This document shows positions 55,327 through 64,000 of a stretch of DNA of 64,000 bases, piece after piece (within the stretch, counting starts at the first letter, position 1; each line of letters opens with the position of its first letter). Where the stretch lies: NCBI GenBank assembly GCA_035653615.1, contig DASRBN010000032.1, forward strand, positions 62,001 to 126,000, in the 5' to 3' direction. This stretch comes from Ktedonobacteraceae bacterium. GTDB lineage: Bacteria; Chloroflexota; Ktedonobacteria; Ktedonobacterales; Ktedonobacteraceae. Under the pieces are notes generated by a model, which was not told where the DNA came from, searched no databases, and saw nothing but the letters and a program-made list of their open reading frames with translations. A program made the position numbers and the translations under genes.

Positions 55327-55999
55327 ATATCGCATCCACAAATTGCTGGGGCCTCAAAATGAAAAATAAATGACCGCCATTAAAGGCAATCATTTTTGAG
55401 CCGTTGATACCTTTATGCATCTCTTCAGCTAACCAGTAAGGAGCGCTTTTGTCTTGCTTCCCATGCAGGATAAGCGTTGGCACCTGTATCTCGCGAAGCC
55501 TGTCCGTATAGTCAAAGTTTCTCGATGCCTGAAGCTGATGAGCGAATGCATAATACGGATGCGGGCCTCTGATGGCCGGTATTCTAAGCATAAGTGGAAG
55601 CATGCGACGCCGCCAGGTCATGGGAATCCCTTTCATCTTCATGGCTGTCGAAACCAGGATCAGGCTTTTGACCAGTTCAGGATGCTTGAGCGTTAAGGTT
55701 ACTGCGATGCGCCCGCCCATAGATGTGCCGAGAATATGCGCATGTGTAATACCCAGCGCATACAGCAAGCCGACAGTATCCTCGGCCATCATTTCGATGG
55801 AGTAGGGAATATCCGGTTTATCGGTTTGCCCTACTCCACGATTGTCGAACAATATGACCCGGTATTTTGTAGCGAGCTGAGGGAAAATTCCTCTATACAT
55901 CTTATGGTCGCTGTTCAGCCCGGCAATCAGCACCAGCGGTTCGCCTGCGCCGTGAATTTCATAATACATAGTGATATCGTTCAGTTTTACAGTTGGCAT
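55301..55999 (-). CDS. Alpha/beta hydrolase
   Basis: 232-aa alpha/beta-fold hydrolase. MYYEIHGAGEPLVLIAGLNSD includes the oxyanion region, the nucleophile elbow is GTSMGGRIA, and the C-terminal NGGHLFFILRP supplies the His; the acid is likely in LILHGKQDKSAP. The strong AAGGAGG before the ATG fixes the start. It is shorter than most esterases and has a reduced cap. The 3' end overlaps the convergent DinB-like gene. The substrate is unknown. Confidence 0.88.
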   Translation of the reverse strand: MPTVKLNDITMYYEIHGAGEPLVLIAGLNSDHKMYRGIFPQLATKYRVILFDNRGVGQTDKPDIPYSIEMMAEDTVGLLYALGITHAHILGTSMGGRIAVTLTLKHPELVKSLILVSTAMKMKGIPMTWRRRMLPLMLRIPAIRGPHPYYAFAHQLQASRNFDYTDRLREIQVPTLILHGKQDKSAPYWLAEEMHKGINGSKMIAFNGGHLFFILRPQQFVDAIFSFLDALF

Positions 56000-56064
56000 A
56001 CTTTATTCCTCCTTAGTTATGAAAAGACGTGTGTCCCTTGCTGTATTTTTATCCAACCCCATTG

Positions 56065-56982
56065 TTACATTTCCACAAGAATCACTCCCAGGATTACAAG
56101 CGCCAGGCCAATGATTTTCGCCGGCGTCAGGCTTTCGCCCAACAGAAAATATGATAGAACCAGTGTGACGCCTGGAATGATGAAATCACCATATGCTGTG
56201 CGAATGGCTCCGATATGACGAATAAGCCAGAAGGTGAGAAAGAAGCTGATGCAGCTACAAAAGATGGCAAGATAGAGCAGGGCGCCAAGGGTCGCCAGGG
56301 TGGGATCGAGCGGATAACCACGTTCGAATAGCAGGCTCATGATAAGCAGGAACGCGCCACTATAAAAGACCTGCCACGTGGTGAGCACCAGCACGGGAAT
56401 ATCCGGGCTGCTATGCTTGGCGGCGCGAATACCCAGGCCATAAATGACGGCCGAACCAAGAACGGCTAATTCGCCGGCCAGGGCAGGCCCACTGCTGGCA
56501 AATAGTTGCGCGCTGCCGCTAGGAGCGGGAAGGAATGGCAGCCTCCCCAGCAAGACGATCAATACACCCAGCAAGCCTATCGCCAGGCTGGAAACCAGTT
56601 TCCAACCGTGTACCTCGCCCGCATCGCGCAAGGTGAAGAGCGAAGTAAAAATAGGCGTGGTGGACCACATGACGGTCAGCACTCCGACGGGCGCATATGG
56701 GGCGGCGGCAAAAAATATACTGCCCGGAATACCAACCATCAACAACGAGATGATACAGACCTGTAGATGCTGCCGCCAGGTTATCGCTAGCTTTTTGCGC
56801 TGGATAAGCACGATGGATGCCATGATGCAGAAAGCCAGCGAGAAACGCACGCCCGACAGCAACAGGGGCGGGGCATGCTCGACACCTATTTTAGCGGCAA
56901 CCGGAAACGATCCCCAGACCAGCACCATAGCGATAAAATTGAGCAGGATGATAAGGCGCGGTGTAGACGAAGTTGTTTGCAT
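56065..56982 (-). CDS. EamA-family drug/metabolite transporter
   Basis: 305-aa membrane protein with about ten helices in two EamA repeats, the first from FIAMVLVWGSFPVAAKIG and the second from ELAVLGSAVIYGLGIRAA. Members export amino acids, metabolites or drugs by proton exchange. The start at 56982 (MQTTSSTPRL) places the first helix near the N-terminus; the open frame to 57114 crosses a CATTCTGAG repeat and is unlikely to be translated. Substrate unknown. Confidence 0.88.
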   Translation of the reverse strand: MQTTSSTPRLIILLNFIAMVLVWGSFPVAAKIGVEHAPPLLLSGVRFSLAFCIMASIVLIQRKKLAITWRQHLQVCIISLLMVGIPGSIFFAAAPYAPVGVLTVMWSTTPIFTSLFTLRDAGEVHGWKLVSSLAIGLLGVLIVLLGRLPFLPAPSGSAQLFASSGPALAGELAVLGSAVIYGLGIRAAKHSSPDIPVLVLTTWQVFYSGAFLLIMSLLFERGYPLDPTLATLGALLYLAIFCSCISFFLTFWLIRHIGAIRTAYGDFIIPGVTLVLSYFLLGESLTPAKIIGLALVILGVILVEM

Positions 56983-57108
56983 GCAGCGAAAGCCTTTGAG
57001 ATATTTGTGTTTGCCATTCCGTAAGTTAGTATACGATATCGTAGTTACTTCTCCTGGTATTCCCTGGCGGTCCCCAGGACGAGAGAAACCAATCTGGTCT
57101 CCAGGACC

Positions 57109-57136
57109 TGTCATTCTGAGTGAAACGAAGAATCTC
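57109..57136. repeat. CATTCTGAGTGAAACGAAGAATC repeat
   Basis: Single degenerate copy of the second repeat family, between the divergent EamA and lgt genes. Confidence 0.75.
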
Positions 57137-57245
57137 TACCCAACTTTCTGAGGAATCACCAGGACTTCCCTGCTTGCACTTACGTTAAAGGAATACTAAG
57201 ATACGAAAAAAAAGATAGGTCATAGTCAAAGAATCGGAGCATCTC

Positions 57246-58289
57246 ATGCAAACTTCCTTCATCTTAGCCAATATTATTAACTGGGGTTGGCTGAGCATTG
57301 GGCCGCCATACATTTATATCAATATCAATCCCGTTATTGTGCAGATCGGGCCGGTAGCCCTGCGCTGGTATGGATTGATGTATGTCGTGGGCATCGTGAT
57401 CGGTCTGTGGGCTATTCGACATTATACAGAACGCAAGGGTCTTAGCCAGGACATTGTTTACCGCATCTTCTGGTGGTGCCTGGTGGCCGGTTTGATCGGC
57501 GGAAGGCTGTACTTCGTAGTGCAGCAGCCGAACTTTTTTTCCTACTACCTGGCGCAACCACAGCACATCTTCGCGACCTGGGAAGGGGGCATGGCCTTCT
57601 TCGGCGCCATCTTCCTTGTTATTCCTACGATTTTCTGGCGCGCGCGTGTTGAGCGTATCAATCCACTTGTAGCCATCGATGCCGGTGTGCTATTCGCGAT
57701 TGTGGGCCAGATCTTCGGGCGTATCGGCAACCTGATCAACGGCGATATCATCGGCTACCGCAGTACCTTGCCCTGGTCAACCGTCTACCAGAATCCCAAC
57801 AGCTTTGCCTGCCTGAATCCCGCGGCAAATACCTGTAATGTACCTGTTCAACCGGCAGCAGGCTATGAATTGCTTTCCAATATAGCCGTGATGATCTTGA
57901 TGTTCTACCTGGCCTATCGACTGCGCAGGCCTGGCGTCCTGATGCTGATTTACCTGTATGCCTACGTTATCACGCAATTCCTGCTCTTTTTCGTGCGCGA
58001 TAACGTGGTCGTCACCTTCCTGGGCCTCAACTGGGGTCTGAAGCAGGCACAATGGACCTCGCTGGTGGTCTTCATCATCTTGCTTCCCATCACCTACCTG
58101 GTATTCCGCTATTCAAAGCCAGTTCCAAAAGGTGCTGTGGCCGCGACCTACGGCATTCCGCAAAAGCCAAAGCCTGCAGTCGAGGAGCATAAAGAGGATG
58201 ACAGTCAAGCGCAGCAAGTAAAAGATGGGGATGTAGTAGATGAAAGGCGCGAAATGCCCAGGGAAACACGTGAAAAGATAGAAGGATAG
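57246..58289 (+). CDS. lgt: Prolipoprotein diacylglyceryl transferase
   Basis: 347-aa membrane enzyme that attaches diacylglycerol to the lipobox cysteine of prolipoproteins, the first step of lipoprotein maturation; clients in this window include the substrate-binding and GH3 lipoproteins. Seven helices are visible, with LRWYGLMYVVGIVIG, the signature GQIFGRIGNLINGDIIG and WSTVYQ. The C-terminal 55 residues (AVAATYGIPQKPKP ... REMPRETREKIEG) are a charged cytoplasmic tail beyond the usual length. Confidence 0.94.
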   Translation: MQTSFILANIINWGWLSIGPPYIYININPVIVQIGPVALRWYGLMYVVGIVIGLWAIRHYTERKGLSQDIVYRIFWWCLVAGLIGGRLYFVVQQPNFFSYYLAQPQHIFATWEGGMAFFGAIFLVIPTIFWRARVERINPLVAIDAGVLFAIVGQIFGRIGNLINGDIIGYRSTLPWSTVYQNPNSFACLNPAANTCNVPVQPAAGYELLSNIAVMILMFYLAYRLRRPGVLMLIYLYAYVITQFLLFFVRDNVVVTFLGLNWGLKQAQWTSLVVFIILLPITYLVFRYSKPVPKGAVAATYGIPQKPKPAVEEHKEDDSQAQQVKDGDVVDERREMPRETREKIEG

Positions 58290-58365
58290 AGAGTTCAATT
58301 TACTCGGTCGCAATAGAAAAGATTATGAGCGCATTCAGGGCTTGAAAGCTAATCTCACCTCCTGA

Positions 58366-59058
58366 CTAGAGGCTGTAAACCATCTTCCGGTGCAAGACCG
58401 ATATCAGTGTATCGGTCAGCGTAAGAATCGCCTCGAATTGTTCGGCCTGCTGCTCAGCTGATAGGCCCTCCTCTTGCCAGCGGGGTTGCACGTGCTGCGC
58501 GAAAGCCGCCAGTTCGCTGCGCACGAGCTGGCGCATCTGAAAGCGGATCAGGGCGGGAAGCGCTACAGGTAGGCCCAGGTCTTCGAGGCGCTCATAAAGC
58601 TGGAGTAGTAGAATATCGTCGCCGGTAAAGAGTGGCTCTCCATTATCTCCTGCTCGCGTGGGGAAGAGCAGTCCCTGATCCACCAGTTCGTCGATTCGCG
58701 CTTCGGATGCGCCCGACTGCTGCATCAGAGCCTTTTTCGAGATCTGTACATCCTGAGCATTTGAAGTCAGGGGACGCAGCAGGCGCTGTTTGAGCGCCAG
58801 GTTCATCTGCACATCGCCATGCCTGGCGCGCACTTCCAGCAATTGTTTGATACTTTCCAGCGGGAGTTGCTGCTCCTTGAGTTCTTTGATAATGCTCAGT
58901 ACGAGCAGGTGCTCCTGGTTGTAATAGGCGACACGACCATGCATAATCGGCGCTGGCAGCATGCCCTGCGTATTATAAAAGCGGATAGTGCGGCTGGGCA
59001 TGCCTGAAAGGTGTGCAAGCTCATCAATAGTGTGCAAATCATCGATGCTCTGTGACAT
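58366..59058 (-). CDS. MerR-family transcriptional regulator
   Basis: 230-aa regulator. The N-terminal MerR winged helix reads TIDELAHLSGMPSRTIRFYN followed by GRVAYYNQEHLLVLSII, then a coiled coil and a second MerR-like segment (GASEARIDELVDQGLLFPT, FTGDDILLLQLYERL), suggesting a duplicated DNA-binding-like domain instead of a metal-sensor Cys set. The start at 59058 (MSQSIDDLH) has GCGAGG upstream. Ligand and targets unknown; it faces away from lgt. Confidence 0.82.
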   Translation of the reverse strand: MSQSIDDLHTIDELAHLSGMPSRTIRFYNTQGMLPAPIMHGRVAYYNQEHLLVLSIIKELKEQQLPLESIKQLLEVRARHGDVQMNLALKQRLLRPLTSNAQDVQISKKALMQQSGASEARIDELVDQGLLFPTRAGDNGEPLFTGDDILLLQLYERLEDLGLPVALPALIRFQMRQLVRSELAAFAQHVQPRWQEEGLSAEQQAEQFEAILTLTDTLISVLHRKMVYSL

Positions 59059-59267
59059 GAAAATTGTACCTCGCATTGTAACAGCTGTGCAGCTATTCGT
59101 CCGTCCGTGTTGTTTTTAGAGGTGTTGTAACCGTTTTAGCTGTGCCTGAGATATTGTAACATATATACTGTCATATTCAGAAGATGCTTTCAGCGAGCAG
59201 AGCCAATGGGCGGAGCAAGCTCCCCTACCCAGCGACCACCACTACTCCTACCGCTACTGGGGCCGCA

Positions 59268-61610
59268 TTACGAGTCCAGCGCCGCCTGCACAGCATTTAG
59301 CAACGTGTCGGCGGGACAGGGTTTGGAGAGGAAATCATACGCGCCCAGAGCAAAGGCCTGCTGTATGTGTTTGTCCGCCGAACGCGAGGTCAACAGAATA
59401 GTTTTGAGTTTGGAGAACGACGGATGCGTATGTATGATGGTGAGGAGATCGAAGCCATTCAGGTTGGGCATCTCTACGTCCAGCAATAGCACGTCGGGCG
59501 AGTGCGCCTGGATAAGCTCTAGCGCCTCCATACCATCACGGGCTTCGTATAATTGATAGCCCACGCGCCCCAGGGTGTGGCGAAGGGATTGACGGATGGA
59601 GACGGAATCGTCGGCGATCAGGATTTTCGCATAGGCCAGCTCTGGATGGTTTTGCGTTTGTGCCTGCGCTGATGGCAATGATACTTTGACCGGCTCTTTT
59701 TGCTTTTGCGCCTTCTCACTGTGCATGATGAGCTCAGGCAAATCGACGATCAGCAATATATTGCCCGTACCATCGACAGCTGTCCCTAGAATGCCTGGCC
59801 GCTGCAAATAGTCCGCCAGAGGTTTCATCACCAGGTCTACCTGCCCCAGTATTTCGTCCACCTGGACTGCCTGTTGCGCAAGAATTAGCCGGGGGTGAAT
59901 CGTTTGTGGGATACTTCTTGCCACGGGAAAATCCAACAACGCATTGAGGTCATAGAGCCTGGCGACTTCGCGCTGGCTGTAATCGATATGATCCACCTGT
60001 GAGAACGGTATCACAACTGATTGATTACCGGTGCGGACAAGCAGTCCCTGCACCATGCTTCGCGAACGAGGGAAGCGCATCTGAAATGCGATGCCCTCCG
60101 TTGAGTCGCGGCGCGGTGTGATAGAGCCATGTAAATTGTGAATGGCGCTGTTGAGTGCTTCAATGATGCCACCCGGCACCGGAATCGAAAAACCCGCGTC
60201 AATTGCCACTTCGTGATCGCTAGAATGAGCCGCAAGCGTAATTCTTCCGGCCTCTGCCGCGTGTACCTGCGCCGTCATAGCGGCGAGGACGCCCCCGGTC
60301 ACCAGGTCGAGCAAAGGATTTGCCAGCGCATCCAGGATATCCTGGTCAATGTCTGTTGCCTCGCCGGAGACTTCAAAGTGGATAATGTGCTTTTCCCCTG
60401 TGATGCTCCGGGCGGCGCTTCTCAGGCGATCCACAAGGAGAGAAAATGGGGCTGTGTGCAGCGAGAGCGCATCATTACGTATCTGGATGACCTGTTCCTT
60501 GTGCTGCTTAAGCAGGGAGTTCAGCCGCGCGAATGCCTGGCGTAGCTGGGCAGCGGCAGTGGCAACATCGGCAATCGCTTCATTGAGCGAAATCGCAAAT
60601 ACATTGCTTTCGCTAAAGCGGTCAACCTCCATCTCATCCCAGTCAGCCAATGCATGCATAGCCGGAATGTGTTGCGAGGATGACGCAACCTTGAACTTAC
60701 GAGCATGCCCTGTGCGCTGCATGGATTCGCTCAGAATGCGCTCTATAAGCGAGGACGCCGGCTGGTCTTCAAGTATATTCCCCGTGGTATCTGCTTCTCT
60801 CGTAGCGAAAGAAGTATACATCGTCTCTAGACGGCGTAGACGGGCCTGGGCATTCTGCAATTCGGCGAGCGCTGCCTCAACCTCCTGCCGGGCGCGCTCC
60901 AGGGGCGTTTGTAACTCCAGTATCCGTTCAGTATGCAGCCTAAGCCGGTCCAGATGCTGGCTATTGATATGAGCAAGAGCAAGTGAGCGAGCAGCGGGAT
61001 AAGCTTCTATATTCCTGGCTATAGCCGGTTGCTCTATGCCTGATACCGGAACATCAGATATGGCGGTACTCAGGTTCCTGTACTCTTCTTCAAGCTCAAT
61101 AAGGGGCGCCTGGTTCTCACTGCCCTCGGAGACAACACTTTCGAGCGTTGTCTCCAGGGCCTGCACTGCATGTGACAACGCAAGCAGGCCTGCCTCGTAT
61201 GCTATTGAGCGATTCTTGACCTGCTTGATGACCACCTCGATATGACGGGCAATGGCGGATAGCGCATTGCAGCCCATTGCGCCTGCCGTCCCTTTCAGCT
61301 TATGGGCCGCGCGCTGCATCAATGTAAAAGCAGGCGCATCCAGTTGCTCGTTTTGTTGCAATTGCGGAAGGGCCTGGCGCATGCTACCAATATCTTCCCC
61401 GGCTTCGGTGACGAACAGCACGAGCATGTCTTCTTCTATGGAATTCGAATCCGGTGCCTGAGCAGGAGATGCGGAAATTGAGGGAGTAGCCGGGGCTTCT
61501 GCTGTGGCCGGTACGGGTTCCATATCCTCCATAGCAAGGAAAGCATCGAGGACTGCCTGGTCTTCAGGCGAAAGCTTGTTCTCTTCGGAAAAGGGGAAAA
61601 TCTCATCCAT
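59268..61610 (-). CDS. CheA/ChpA-like hybrid: Hpt, degenerate kinase core, CheW-like and REC domains
   Basis: 780-aa signalling protein. Order: disordered Pro/Ala-rich head; Hpt domain with AAHKLKGTAGAMG (His103, about residues 60-155); helical linker; dimer/kinase-like region (about 300-510); CheW-like domain (VQGLLVRTGNQSVVIPFSQ, about 515-645); REC domain (ILIADDSVSIRQ, LLLDVEMPN with Asp711, SKPCP). The ATP-binding N and G boxes expected of CheA (HxxRNxxDHG, DxGxG) are not recognisable; ILDALANPLLDL stands in the N-box position. It overlaps the upstream cheW-type gene by eight bases. It may relay phosphate rather than make it. Confidence 0.82.
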   Translation of the reverse strand: MDEIFPFSEENKLSPEDQAVLDAFLAMEDMEPVPATAEAPATPSISASPAQAPDSNSIEEDMLVLFVTEAGEDIGSMRQALPQLQQNEQLDAPAFTLMQRAAHKLKGTAGAMGCNALSAIARHIEVVIKQVKNRSIAYEAGLLALSHAVQALETTLESVVSEGSENQAPLIELEEEYRNLSTAISDVPVSGIEQPAIARNIEAYPAARSLALAHINSQHLDRLRLHTERILELQTPLERARQEVEAALAELQNAQARLRRLETMYTSFATREADTTGNILEDQPASSLIERILSESMQRTGHARKFKVASSSQHIPAMHALADWDEMEVDRFSESNVFAISLNEAIADVATAAAQLRQAFARLNSLLKQHKEQVIQIRNDALSLHTAPFSLLVDRLRSAARSITGEKHIIHFEVSGEATDIDQDILDALANPLLDLVTGGVLAAMTAQVHAAEAGRITLAAHSSDHEVAIDAGFSIPVPGGIIEALNSAIHNLHGSITPRRDSTEGIAFQMRFPRSRSMVQGLLVRTGNQSVVIPFSQVDHIDYSQREVARLYDLNALLDFPVARSIPQTIHPRLILAQQAVQVDEILGQVDLVMKPLADYLQRPGILGTAVDGTGNILLIVDLPELIMHSEKAQKQKEPVKVSLPSAQAQTQNHPELAYAKILIADDSVSIRQSLRHTLGRVGYQLYEARDGMEALELIQAHSPDVLLLDVEMPNLNGFDLLTIIHTHPSFSKLKTILLTSRSADKHIQQAFALGAYDFLSKPCPADTLLNAVQAALDS

Positions 61611-62160
61611 GATGAGCGGCTGTTCCTATCTGCCGCACGACATCGGCAAGTAACATCGACATATTTATGATGGGCAAGTCAGATTTGTACACCTGGTTCT
61701 CGATCCCCCCGCTGAGATGCACAAGCAGGCCGACGCTGACATCGGGAAGCTGTGGATCATTGGCGACAAGTAGCATACCACGAGCAGGATCGATGCCGAC
61801 CTGGCCGGTGGTCGTCTCACACAGATAGGCATTCAGATCGAGAACGGCAATGGCCTGGCCGCGCCACATCATAATGCCCAGCATCCATCGTGGAATGTCC
61901 GGTAACAGGGCAAAGTGTCGCGGCGCATCCAGAACTTCGCAAACGGCCTGCAGCGGGATGAGGAATGTTCCGCAGTTCAGCTTGCATTCAAGGTATTGCG
62001 GCGAGCGTATTTCTTCACCAGGAGAAACGCTGGAAATAGCGTTGGCCCGTTCGCGCGCATAATCCCAGAACTCCTCGTCGCTCATCAACTCGAGGCTTTG
62101 TGGGTTTATGTGGCGCCGGGGCAGCTGAAGCCGTGCATCGTCTGTGATATGTTCTTCCAT
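61603..62160 (-). CDS. CheW-domain coupling protein
   Basis: 185-aa adaptor. A short N-terminal helical extension (LMSDEEFWDYARERANAI) precedes the CheW SH3-like domain: YLECKLNCGTFLIPLQAVCEVLD, WMLGIMMWRGQAIAVLDLNAYL and SVGLLVHLSGG. CheW proteins link receptors to CheA kinases. Its stop overlaps the start of the hybrid gene and it lies 14 bases behind the response regulator, so the three are an operon. No chemoreceptor or flagellar gene is in view; a role in twitching, development or second-messenger control is possible. Confidence 0.88.
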   Translation of the reverse strand: MEEHITDDARLQLPRRHINPQSLELMSDEEFWDYARERANAISSVSPGEEIRSPQYLECKLNCGTFLIPLQAVCEVLDAPRHFALLPDIPRWMLGIMMWRGQAIAVLDLNAYLCETTTGQVGIDPARGMLLVANDPQLPDVSVGLLVHLSGGIENQVYKSDLPIINMSMLLADVVRQIGTAAHHG

Positions 62161-62174
62161 GAAAATATGAAAAT

Positions 62175-62564
62175 TTATGAAAGTGACGGAGCACCCAGGT
62201 AAGAGCGTATCACAGACATTATCTCTTGTGTTTTGAACGGTTTCGTAATATAGTCCTTTGCTCCTACAAGACGACCCTTGATGCGGTCAATTACCCCGTC
62301 ACGCGTTGAAAGCATGACGATGACGGTATTATTAAACTGGTGCTTTGTCTTGAGATAACGGGCTACTGTATAGCCGTCCATTTTAGGTAGATTGATATCT
62401 AATATCACCAGGTCAGGTGGGCGATGTCGTCTTTCACTTAGCGCGCGCAAGGCCTCAACCCCATCCTCATAACTCACGGATTCGATGCCTTCGCGCTTCA
62501 GGCTGGTTTCTATGATCTTACGAACCGTTACAGAATCGTCAATGACCATCACCAGTTTACTCAT
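62175..62564 (-). CDS. Single-domain response regulator (CheY-like)
   Basis: 129-aa receiver domain without output domain. MSKLVMVIDDSVTVRKIIET gives the acidic pair, LVILDINLPKMDG the phosphorylated Asp56, VIVMLSTRDG the Thr/Ser site and YITKPFKT the Lys. The start at 62564 has GAGAGGA upstream and is preferred to the ATG at 62654. First gene of the operon with the CheW and hybrid CheA-like genes; probably receives phosphate from His103 of the latter, PilG/CheY-style. Confidence 0.92.
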   Translation of the reverse strand: MSKLVMVIDDSVTVRKIIETSLKREGIESVSYEDGVEALRALSERRHRPPDLVILDINLPKMDGYTVARYLKTKHQFNNTVIVMLSTRDGVIDRIKGRLVGAKDYITKPFKTQEIMSVIRSYLGAPSLS

Positions 62565-63013
62565 GTTAACATCCTCTCTCTTCTCCACACTACCATCCAG
62601 CGCCAGATCATACGCATACCGGCATACATACATGCATGATCCAGCTCTCGTCACGTCCTTATTAAGAGTGCCGCCTGAGTTTATTACGATAGATCACCCA
62701 TCGGCCGGAGCCAACGAAATAGCCCGTCACAAGTACTTGCCCTTGTAATGGTCGGTGTCGTGCCCATCGAAGAGAATTCATGTAACCCAGGCAGAAATAT
62801 GAATCTAAAGCAAATAGTATCATACAAGTGTACGGAGTGCAACGTTTTGGTATAAAGAAACAATTAAATTTTTCGATATCGCCGGGATATGGCCGATGAA
62901 TCGGGGCCTACGACCCGCGGGTCGGTCGATTTCCGGTCCCGGTAGGGGCGGATTGATCGCGCCCAGCGCCGATTCATCGGCTATCGCGGGTTAGCAAAAA
63001 TCATAATCGACCC
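62565..63013. other. Intergenic region with a palindromic repeat
   Basis: About 450 bases without a gene. 62887-62986 is a divergent copy of the GGGGCCGATC family (GGCCGATGAATCGGGGCC ... GGTAGGGGCGGATTGATCGCG ... GCCGATTCATCGGC). The remainder must contain the promoter of the chemotaxis-like operon, not identified. Confidence 0.75.
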
Positions 63014-64000
63014 CTACGTGTTTGCTACTGGAAGGGTAAAAGTAAAGGTGCTGCCACGCCCGACCACGCTTTCGGCGCTGATGCGACCCCCATGCGCCTC
63101 TACAACGTGGCGAGCAATAGCCAGGCCCAACCCACTGCCGCCTCCACCAGGACCGGTGGCGTACATTTTCGAACGCGAGCGGTTTACTTTGTAAAATCGT
63201 TCGAAGATGCGCGGCAGGTCCTCCGCCGGAATGCCAACGCCCGTATCGCGCACAAAGAAGATTTGCGCCTCCCCTCCGGCTTGCAGCTTCGTACCAACGA
63301 CGACAGTTCCTTCCGATGGAGTAAATTTGATGGCGTTATGTACAAGATTGACAAGCACACGCACTATTTGCTTGCTGTCCGCCGCAACGCGCGTCTTCCC
63401 GTCCTGTATCTCGCTACGCAGGGTTACGCGATAGCGTTGCGCCTGCGGTATCATGCGCGCCATCACCTCACGTACCAGCAGTTCGGCTTCGACGGGTTCA
63501 ATGAGCATAGGCATCTGGCCTGATTCGATGCGTGAGAGTTCAAGCAGTTCCGACACCAGGTCTGTCAGGTGTTCGACCTCGTTTTCGATGCGCTCAACAA
63601 AGATTTGCGCCTGCTCAGGATCGGTTTCAATAGCATCTTCCAATGTCTCTGCCAGCAGTCGAACGGAGGCCAGCGGGGTGCGCAGTTCATGCGAGATATT
63701 GGCAACGAAATCACGCCGCACCCGCTCCAGGCGGCGCAACTCGGTTAAATCCTCGATCAAAATCACGAAATACTGGTAGCGCCGCGCCTGCGCCTCGGCG
63801 TCTTCCTGCCTGCTCGACTTGCGCAAAGGTGTATGCTCCACCGGAGAGACCGATACTTTCCAGAAAATCGTCCCATTGGCTTTTGAATACTCGCCACTGA
63901 GAGGAGTGCCCGCCTCAAGACTCTCCTGCACCAGTTGCAGGATAGCGAGATCGGGAATGAGCTGATCCAGCTTCAGGCCCTGCCACGGTTCCGGCCTTTC
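63014..64000 (-). CDS. Sensor histidine kinase, C-terminal part (cut by window edge)
   Basis: The open frame runs to the right edge, so the N-terminus is missing. The visible 328 codons hold the end of a PAS-like segment (WQGLKLDQLIPDLA, FWKVSVSPVEHT), then the dimerisation domain with FVANISHELRTPLASVRLL (phospho-accepting His) and the ATPase domain with NLVHNAIKFTP (N box), VRDTGVGIPAEDL (G1) and GGSGLGLAIARHVVEAHGG (G2). The arrangement matches PhoR/WalK-type class I kinases. The partner response regulator should lie beyond the window. Confidence 0.92.
   Translation of the reverse strand, partial: ERPEPWQGLKLDQLIPDLAILQLVQESLEAGTPLSGEYSKANGTIFWKVSVSPVEHTPLRKSSRQEDAEAQARRYQYFVILIEDLTELRRLERVRRDFVANISHELRTPLASVRLLAETLEDAIETDPEQAQIFVERIENEVEHLTDLVSELLELSRIESGQMPMLIEPVEAELLVREVMARMIPQAQRYRVTLRSEIQDGKTRVAADSKQIVRVLVNLVHNAIKFTPSEGTVVVGTKLQAGGEAQIFFVRDTGVGIPAEDLPRIFERFYKVNRSRSKMYATGPGGGGSGLGLAIARHVVEAHGGRISAESVVGRGSTFTFTLPVANT

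Overview
The window looks like a chromosomal segment of a soil Chloroflexota bacterium, most likely of the class Ktedonobacteria. This is inferred from gene content (sedolisin protease, very large LuxR/MalT-type regulator with a YWYAYRR N-terminal segment, CtpI-like double P-type ATPase, GH57/GT4 pair) and from two abundant intergenic repeat families; it is not proven by a marker gene. No rRNA, tRNA or CRISPR array was seen.

Layout. 1-3 kb: two tandem paralogous lipoprotein substrate-binding proteins of ABC transporters (the first cut by the window edge). 3-18 kb: housekeeping and central metabolism: biotin carboxylase, signal peptidase I, histidine phosphatase, PHP phosphoesterase, RNase Y, Nudix hydrolase, PRC-barrel protein, a thiolase/enoyl-CoA hydratase pair, a GT-C-type membrane protein and convergent trehalose genes otsB/otsA. 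18-31 kb: RNase PH, a membrane protein of unknown function, an operon of a DUF5132-like protein, a coiled-coil protein and a 1619-residue double P-type ATPase, enolase, a secreted sedolisin, and a divergent TetR/NAD(P)-binding pair with three candidate operators. 32.4-34.7 kb: a decayed accessory patch with a transposase remnant, an N-terminally truncated RHS protein and two possible immunity-type genes.

34,787-45,413 is a complete 10,627-bp transposon of the Tn5053/Tn402 (Tn7-like) type. It has 27-bp terminal inverted repeats starting TGTCAC, repeated TTCGTCTGCAC motifs inside both ends, and a perfect 5-bp target duplication TGATC. Its transposition genes are a TniA/TnsB-type DDE transposase split over two frames, a TniB/TnsC-type ATPase and, where TniQ would be expected, a third gene. 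That gene reads as an RNase-H-fold TniA paralogue whose DDE positions are G, Q and Q, followed after one in-frame TGA by a Mu-C-like beta-barrel. The cargo is a LuxR/MalT regulator with a SnoaL-like protein, a 75-aa YEIRV-type protein and a DUF2269 membrane protein, plus a frameshifted tyrosine recombinase at the right end that may act as resolvase. This is the most novel system in the window.

45.9-64 kb returns to a chromosomal backbone: GT4 glycosyltransferase plus GH57 enzyme, Ca2+/H+ antiporter, GH3 lipoprotein, acyl-CoA synthetase, CaiB/BaiF CoA-transferase, DinB-like protein, alpha/beta hydrolase, EamA transporter, Lgt, MerR regulator, a chemotaxis-like operon (response regulator, CheW, Hpt-CheW-REC hybrid with a degenerate kinase core), and a sensor histidine kinase cut by the right edge.

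Two dispersed repeat families lie in the backbone and none was noticed inside the transposon: a palindromic element based on GGGGCCGATCAATCGGC, and an element based on GTCATTCTGAGCGCAGCGAA. One copy of the first sits in frame inside a membrane-protein gene.
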